A stretch of 64,000 bases of DNA from Botryotinia globosa (Eukaryota > Ascomycota > Leotiomycetes > Helotiales > Sclerotiniaceae): contig RCSZ01000007.1 in NCBI GenBank assembly GCA_014898425.1, positions 2,108,001 through 2,172,000 on the forward strand, read 5' to 3'. This document shows, piece by piece, positions 57,474-64,000 of this stretch. Within the stretch, counting starts at the first letter, position 1. Each line of letters begins with the position of its first letter. The notes below the pieces were generated by a model. The model was not told the DNA's origin. It did no database searches and was given only the letters and a program-made list of their open reading frames with translations. A program made the translations under genes and the position numbers.

Positions 57474-57914
57474 ATGTCTAACGCAAAGTCCCCCGAAATC
57501 CTCGCCGCCTATGACGATGTCCGCTCTGACAAATCCCCTACAAATTGGCTCTTGATATCCTATGCCAAAGCCATAGGGGATACTCTGACCCTCACTGCAA
57601 CTGGAGAGGGCGGTATCTCGGAACTACGTGGGAAATTGGATCCTACCCAAGCCCAATATGCGTATTTACGGGTTGAATATGCCAATGATAGCGAATCTTC
57701 CAGGGTGAAATTCGCTTTTATTACGTGGATTGGAGAACAGACCAAAGTTATGAGGAAAGCGAGAGTTAGCATTGAGAGTGGTGCTGTCAAGGCTGTCTTG
57801 AATCACCATAGTGTGTCGATAGATGCGAGAAGTATAGAGGATGTGGATGAGGCGGATATCGTCAAGTTGTGTAAGAAGGCTGGAGGTGCAGATTATAATG
57901 GTGGCAGAGGATGA
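57474..57914 (+). CDS. coactosin-type ADF-H actin-binding protein
   Basis: Single exon, 146 aa, the usual length of coactosin. The whole protein is one ADF-homology domain: SPEILAAYDDVRSDKSPTNW at the start, YAYLRVEY, FAFITWIGEQTKVMRKARVS, and a C-terminal helix with DEADIVKLCKKAGGADY. Unlike cofilin, coactosin binds F-actin without severing it and protects filament ends from capping. It is expected in the cytosol at actin structures. It is convergent with the KH-domain gene, 895 bp apart. Confidence 0.92.
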   Translation: MSNAKSPEILAAYDDVRSDKSPTNWLLISYAKAIGDTLTLTATGEGGISELRGKLDPTQAQYAYLRVEYANDSESSRVKFAFITWIGEQTKVMRKARVSIESGAVKAVLNHHSVSIDARSIEDVDEADIVKLCKKAGGADYNGGRG

Positions 57915-58809
57915 TATTTTACGGAGAAAAAGGGAGTTGATTGGAAGTGGTAATATCAGAGTATACGGTGAATGGGATAGAATGGGAAAGATACCCCAGA
58001 GCAAACATTGGAATGAATGTATTAGTACAGATCCTGGCCATAAATCATAGAAAATACAGAGCACACGATGATTTGCAATTTATCATTTTAACCGAATTCA
58101 CTTTGACGATCTTGCATCTATTACATGTATTTTAAATAAATTCATTGTTCGGAATACTCGTATTGTTCTAAATCTACTCAATGGTCTTTCTACTACGTTC
58201 TCAGAACATGTCCGGATGTGTTGATGGGCCTATTTCGTAGTATGAGATCAAAGGTCGAGAAGACGTAAGGCTATTTGTGTTGCGGACGTATTGGTGTTCG
58301 AAGGAGCGATGTGGAAGACGATTGGGAAACTTGTGTCGAGTGCATATGATTTAACGGGTAACGTGCATATCATGATTCGTAACTTAAGAGAATTATCAGG
58401 TCATAGCCGGCATGAATGACGAGATTAGGTCGATTCTCGTTCGTTCGATTGGGGACTTCGGAAAGCTGAGAGTCGAGATAGGAGGTCGGTATCTCTGGTT
58501 GTCGAATGTTGAGGCGAATCATTTGTATCAATAGGGGAATGACATTTGCATAAGGGCAACTCGTGTGTGCACCGTGCAAATGAGCATAATTTCGTAAAAT
58601 TCCGTGCCGCAAGAAGTGGAAATGAAAATGGTAAAGGAACTGCTTTTGTTGGGGAAAGGAATATCGGTCCAAGGAAAAATTACTAACGAATCCCAAGGTA
58701 GAATCATCGCATCAATATCAGCCTTGCGGCAAGTCAAATCTGGATAGACCTGAGACAAAGCTTGCCTGCCTGAAAAAGAAATTCGATGTGCTCAAATAGA
58801 GCTAGTAAT
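57915..58809. other. convergent 3' regions, coactosin and KH-protein genes
   Basis: No coding region is supported. It should contain both 3' UTRs; an AATAAA-like TAAATAAATTC lies at about 58132 (+ strand). Confidence 0.45.
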
Positions 58810-60049
58810 TCATTCTTGAGCATTGCCTTGACTGCGGCGTTGCTTCTCGGCCTCGAGGTTCTCATAGAGAAGATAGAGAGCTGAGTCGTTAGCCTTAGCA
58901 GTACCCATAATGGTGAACATGCGCTCTCCAGTCTCATCGTGAGGAGACTAATGCATATGTCAGTACAAATATCTTTGTGGTGGAGCTTTGAACTCTCTCA
59001 GGATTAAGAAAGCTTACCTTAGCGATGGAGATACGAGCTCCAGAGGTCTTTCTAATCTCACTGATCTTGGAACCAGCCCGACCAATGATACATCCAACCA
59101 TGTCAGCTGGAATGCTGATGTTTTGTGTTTGGAGTTCCTCTCCGTTCTCATCGTGAGTAGGGGGTCCACGTTGAGCGGCATCTGATTCAGAACGGCGGTT
59201 GTATGATCGTGGAGCACTCTCACTGAAGTCGGCACCATTTCCAGTGCGCATGACACGTGAGCTACCATACTCACGACCAGTTCCTCCAACATTGCCTTGG
59301 CCCATACCACCTGAATTACCGGTTTGAGTGCGAACCATGGGGTTATATAAAACAGTACCGGTTCCTCTAGCCCAGTCATCGACCAAGCACTTGCAGATTT
59401 CCCAGATGGCCTTCTGAATGCCTTCAGGGTTACCCTGGACCTCCACGATACGCTCGGTGGATTGTGGGAGCATTTCTTTTTGTGCGACCATGCGAACACC
59501 AGAAACGTCTTGGATATGCTTGATTCTGAGTCCTTGTCGGCCGATGATCGTACCCATTTGATTGTGAGAGATCAACAACTTGATTGCTAGATGGTAGAAT
59601 TAGACCAAGTGTTTATATGATGGCATAGACTGTAACTTACGATGAGTACCGTTGTTAGAAACAACTCCACCCATTCCCATTTGTGGTGCGCCCTCCAACA
59701 AAGCTTTCGCAACAATAGAGTAAGCTCTGGAGATAGAATCGCATCCACCTGAGATGGTTAAGACACGATCATGAACACCTTGAACGACCTTGCTGACACC
59801 GGCTTTCACACCAGTCTCATCACGAAGGTCGGCGACATTCTTGCCACCTTTGCCGATAATGACACCAGCTTCCTTTGAAGAAACAATAGCTCTCAAGGTG
59901 AGTTGAGATTCTGCATATTCTTCATCGGTCTTTGGGAGTGGTTCGCCATCGGGGCCAAGACGAGTCTCATCATTGACCTGTAAGCGATCCATGGAATCGT
60001 TGAGCTCATCACCGTTAGGAGCATTGTCGCGATTATCTTGAGAAGACAT
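58810..60049 (-). CDS. three-KH-domain RNA-binding protein (PBP2/Rnc1/PCBP type), 3 exons
   Basis: Exons on the minus strand are 60049-59641, 59586-59018 and 58947-58810 (409 + 569 + 138 nt, 371 aa). There are three KH domains, each with its GxxG loop: AGVIIGKGGKNVADLR (about residues 62-77), GTIIGRQGLRIKHI (about 150) and GCIIGRAGSKISEIR (about 290). The third KH domain is completed by the last exon (ERMFTIMGTAKANDSALYLL). A Gly-rich linker separates KH2 and KH3. The architecture matches yeast Pbp2, S. pombe Rnc1 and animal PCBP/hnRNP K, which bind C- or U-rich mRNA and control stability or translation. The splice joint HPIKLLISHN is typical of the family. Confidence 0.93.
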
Positions 60050-61718
60050 TTTGTGTTTGTTTGAGATTCAACTTTTGGGAGATAGAAAGTTGAGTGAGGT
60101 AAAGTTGGATAGATCTGATTGATGGAAGGTTAGTACTTGAGAGATGTGATTGTAAATTAAAGAGCTGAGAATCCGCAGACTATGACATATCTCACTATCC
60201 GGATGCGATAGTAAATGCGCCAGTGGAATGCAATGTAAAGCCAAACATTGCGACTTGAGCAAAAGAAAGAGAATAAATATAGAAGCATACCTTGATTGCA
60301 GATGTCAAGAAAGAGATTGGTTGTGGGAGGAAGTTGTGTATGAAGAGTCCGAGGTGTGTTATCGCGAAGATAAAGGAGGATGAAGAGTTGTCCGAGTGAC
60401 CTCGAAGAGGGGAAGAGAAGATGGATTTAGGTAGATAGTGGGGGAGGGGTGGTGACTAAAGGGTTGAGAGTTGAGTTGAGGAGTGGGAAGGGAAGGGACG
60501 AAGAGGAGGGAGAGGGAAAAGAGGAAAGGGGAGGAGAAAGTGTGATTGATATTTCTCTTTGAAAGAAATCGATGAATCTTTTTGTTTGTGGAGGAGGGGA
60601 GAGAGGCAATGGCTGGCGAACTGGAAAGTGCTTTTGCTTTTTTTTACTGGGAATGAATTTGACGCTAATTATTGAAAGGGCGGGGTTCAAAATTTGATTG
60701 AGACACACCGACCGTGGATTTAGAAAGGAAGGGTGGGACATCAGTATCGAAATACTTATATTATTAGCTGAGCTTAGGTAGGTACTAACTTACTAAAAGG
60801 TAGGAGGGTAGGTAGGTAGATCGTCAACTATCTATCTGCATCAAGTACACATCTCACCATTTTACCATTCCACCAAACTTGCTTGTACATAAATAACAAT
60901 GACAGGAAGGCTGACAGTATTCTTTTGGATATCATTGGGATGTGGTGTATCTACTTGTTGTGCCTCAAAATAATCAATAGCAAATCATCCCCCAAGGATT
61001 TTCAAGGGTTCGAACCAAGCCAAAATGTCAACAAGAGCTTGAGCTCAAGCTCCTAATAAGTGTCAGATGCTTTATATAATTTCGTTTACATGAAAGGAGA
61101 ACTAAAGGAAAACTTCACAGGGGAAGAATCGCGGACGAAGAAAGGACTTTTATAGTCACCTGTACTTGACTCCTCTCTCTTTATGGCAAAACCCAATATC
61201 AAAGACAGTATGAGTGAATAGGTTGAGAAAGTTGATATTCTATATACTTCTTAATTTCGTTCACCGTGTGAAATAATTTGATATTGTCTGCCTCCTATGA
61301 CCATTCCCATATTGACAACGCTGACCCATATCCCGACAATGACACTCACTAGTCTTGGGCTTTACAGATCCTATTTCGAGGGATTGTCGGGGTCAATTAC
61401 GAAATGTGATGAGTAACCAGGTTCAACTGGTGTTACTCAAAATACCTAGACGAATTGGAGGCTTCCTACATTCGCGTATACCTGCATTGCCAGCTTGCAG
61501 TAGTGTTCTGCTATCTGACGTTCGAAAAAGGTCAGGCTCCCAGCTGATGTTAGGAGATCGCTCCATTCGTCCATTCTCTATCATATTTAATAGATGGCTT
61601 GTAACAAGTGATCAACTCGATGTCGCGTCGTGATTCGTGTATTAATGGATTCGCGTTTACTGATGAATCCGATAATGAAGTGTGTTGTTGGATAGGCAAA
61701 AGAGATAATATTGCCATA
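60050..61718. other. upstream region of the KH-protein gene and 3' flank of the TBC gene
   Basis: No supportable ORF. On the minus strand a donor GTATGC at 60290 and an acceptor AATCAG ending at 60115 would form a 176-nt leader intron of the KH gene. The + strand at 60480-60620 is purine-rich. The rest is AT-rich and unremarkable. Confidence 0.4.
60115..60290 (-). other. possible 5'-UTR intron of the KH-protein gene
   Basis: Donor AAG/GTATGC and acceptor CAATCAG on the minus strand, 176 nt, ending 65 nt before the start codon. Only splice-site appearance supports it. Confidence 0.35.
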
Positions 61719-64000
61719 CTACTCATCCGTATTTTCATCGGTTCGTTTCTCTTTTATTCGTTTCAATGTTCCTAGCTTGAAGGCTTCTTCAGAGTTTGGC
61801 ATTGAAGATTTAGGTATTGGAAGTTGGAAGTCACCATCATCATCCCCAAACAGGAACGCTGCCTTTTCTCGACCAGCACCTGATATAGGTCTCTTTCCGG
61901 TTCTTAAAAATGGAGAAGAACTTTTTGGGGGCGAAGATTTTATCGTAGGGCTAGATGATTGATCTGGTTCTAGCATCCAGGAGAACGATGACTGAGCAAT
62001 CGAAGATCTAGTGGGAATTGGTGCTCTGGCTCGATCAGTTGTTGCAGATCTCATAGCATCTCTTTCTATGTCGGGTTCGATAATGGTAGACGGCTCGTTT
62101 GAGGAGAGATCAATTGCTTCCCTTGGAGTTTGACTAATGTCAGGCGTTGATATGGATGGCTCGTCTAGGTCATTTGTCTCTTTTGTCAGAGCATTGCCTG
62201 GGTCGGAAGTCATGATGTGAGTCTCTGGTGAAGTTGCCTGTCCATGATCTGAGATTGGTGGTAATAAAACTTTCGGTAGATCTGCTTCTGGTGTAGCAGG
62301 CTCATTCCTACCATCGATAATTGGTGAAAGAATTGGAAGCGGCATAGTAGAGTCCTCCAAGTAAACTTTCACGAAGTCAACTTTCGCAATAGCCATGTCC
62401 ATTGCCTCGATGCACTTTTCCCGGTTGCTCTCTTTTGACACAGAAACAGATCTCAGATCTTTCATTGCATGATCTAGCATGACAGCCAATTGCCTGTTTC
62501 TTTCGTTCATTGTCGCCATGATAGCTGTCGAGGCAGGCATCACACGCCCATCGTCAAGAGACCACCGTGAAGCAGCACTAGCTCTCCTAGGAGAATGGTT
62601 ACTTCTTGGAGTTTGTAGTCCTTGCATATTCTTCTTCACTTCTTCCATTGCATCGCGTACAGCTTGATTGATACCAAGACGCTCTCCCCTATTGTAAACA
62701 CCTTTTGCAGCACCTTGAATCAACGCTTCAACACCTCCTTGTTGTTGCAAGAACCGAGAAGGGCTAGTCAATGAAGATCTATTCCGCATGAGTAGCTGTC
62801 TAGGGCTGAGACTTTCTTCAATAGGAGCATCAGGTGGTGGCGACGATTTATCTCGATGCGGGAACTTCCCACTATATTTGTGAATAATCTGGGATCCCCC
62901 ACTAGCATTAAAATTGTCTCGTAAGAAGATTGCATCATCGACGAAAGTTTGAGGATTTGGAGGACACTCGTATTTCAGTAGTAACATTAATGCCAGCGAG
63001 TAGTTCGATTCCATCACTAATTTATAAGTTAGTCGTTACACCAAACCGTGGAAGGTGAATCGCATACGTTGCCAATGGATTCGAAGTAACATTGCTACAC
63101 ATATAAGGTCCACAAGATCTAGTTCTGGGTCCTCAGCAAAAAGTGTATCCCATACTGATAGTAGATCAACGAAAGGAAACTCGCGCCCGAAAAGCAACCT
63201 GATCCAACGTCTGTATAATCCGTCAATAGATGAAATTAGGCAAAGTTAACAATTTTTGTCCTTACATCAAGAATATTTGTGGTAGTATCTCAATATCTGT
63301 AAGATGTTTGGAAAGTCGCGGATCTATACGAGCCAGGTATACTTCATGAATTCGCTTACTCCTTTCAACAATAGGAGATGCGCCATTTTGAGGTGTTCCG
63401 CCAACAATTTGAGGTGTTTTTTGACCGGGGTCACCTAATTCATAAAATGACTTAGCTGATCTCATAACTAAAGACAAGAGAGTGAAGGCATCATGCTCGA
63501 TGAATTTACGATTCAAACACTGCTTCATAATCGAATCCGACGAATCTGTTCCCGATTCACTCGTGTCACTATTGATGTCTCCAGGGTCAATAGAATCTTG
63601 CTCCACTACCCATAGAATTGGAGCCAGTATCTCATGCATGCCCTGACGATAACCTACGTCTTGGTTGATTTTGCAAAAGATGAATAACACATCTAGCATG
63701 AATCTTTGGATGTCGGCGCGACGGAAGTATGGTTCTTCTGGCATGCATCTCTCGATATCCTGAAATATTTCGGCACGAATTTCTTCATCTTTCCGAAGGG
63801 TATTCCATGGCGACTCATAGTCTCTCAGTATATTTGGACAAAATTCCCAGAATACATAAAACCGAAATTAAAAGAACTCACGTGTTTATCATCATCCAAA
63901 GGATCTAATGAAGATCCTAGATCATTTGGATGTTCGATAAATCTCAAGAAATGTTCTCTTAAAGAGGTATAAGCACTGCGTGAATCCTCAAGTCCTCGTG
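61719..64000 (-). CDS. TBC1D5-like Rab GTPase-activating protein (5' end beyond window)
   Basis: Visible exons on the minus strand are >64000-63882, 63813-63266, 63210-63068 and 63016-61719; the start codon lies outside. Across joints it reads DDDKH-SPWNTLRKDEE, FLI-RWIRLLFGREF and WQL-MESNYSL. The TBC catalytic Arg finger pattern IxxDxxR is seen as IFQDIER and the Gln finger as YRQGMHEILAPI. Residues after about the first 330 visible are a long Ser/Pro-rich, disordered tail with a short helical part (RLGINQAVRDAMEEVKKNMQ). TBC1D5 proteins inactivate Rab7-type GTPases with retromer at endosomes; the same role is inferred. Confidence 0.9.

Noticed and set aside
61007..61016. GGTTCGAACC, a possible tRNA T-arm
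   Set aside because: No acceptor stem, D-arm or anticodon arm can be built on either strand.

Overview
This 64-kb window is nuclear DNA of a filamentous ascomycete. The evidence is short introns (mostly 50-190 nt, GTAAGT/GTATGT donors, CTAAC-type branch sites, YAG acceptors), moderate GC, gene order on both strands without operons, long low-complexity intergenic gaps, and protein families typical of Pezizomycotina (HET domain, Set3C-like ankyrin protein, TFIIIC tau55-like phosphatase, fungal F-box/LRR protein). The general look resembles Leotiomycetes (Botrytis/Sclerotinia type); that assignment is inference. All exon boundaries below were read from splice signals and from protein continuity. 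For the intact gene models I checked that exon lengths add up to a whole number of codons.

Layout: 0.4-2.3 kb, a CENP-B/Tc5-type HTH protein (minus) with a 22-nt microexon. 2.3-9.0 kb, a gene-free, repeat-rich gap. 9.0-12.7 kb, a compact cluster: the translational GTPase Rbg1/DRG1 (minus), a polyprenol reductase (plus) and an ALKBH6-like dioxygenase (minus). 14.5-19.2 kb, a large Hos4-like ankyrin protein. 21.1-22.3 kb, a probable gene relic, followed by a RING-like/LysM/UBA-like protein (22.7-23.9). 24.1-28.1 kb, splicing factor Rse1/SF3B3 (minus), divergent from an Mss51-like mitochondrial protein (28.4-30.1). Then come a tau55-like histidine phosphatase (plus), a histidine acid phosphatase (minus) and a mitochondrial PPR protein (plus, 33.9-36.5). 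38.0-40.1 kb, an F-box/LRR protein with a C-terminal CaaX-like motif (minus). 40.1-45.5 kb, a long gap holding a 38-copy CCAAT pentanucleotide array. 45.5-49.6 kb, a PAS-domain protein kinase. 50.5-54.8 kb, a decayed accessory patch: a HET-domain relic and a flavin monooxygenase pseudogene. 55.2-60.0 kb, the ER nucleotide-sugar transporter Hut1 (minus), a coactosin-type ADF-H protein (plus) and a three-KH-domain RNA-binding protein (minus). 61.7-64.0 kb, a TBC1D5-type Rab-GAP cut by the window edge (minus).

Most genes are single-copy housekeeping functions: splicing, translation, ER glycosylation precursors, mitochondrial COX1 expression, actin, vesicle traffic. They are arranged as divergent and tightly convergent pairs. 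I see no intact transposon, no tRNA or rRNA, no CRISPR and no biosynthetic cluster. The least ordinary items are the polybasic CaaX tail on the F-box protein, the microexons, the paired COX1-type factors, and the two or three gene relics.
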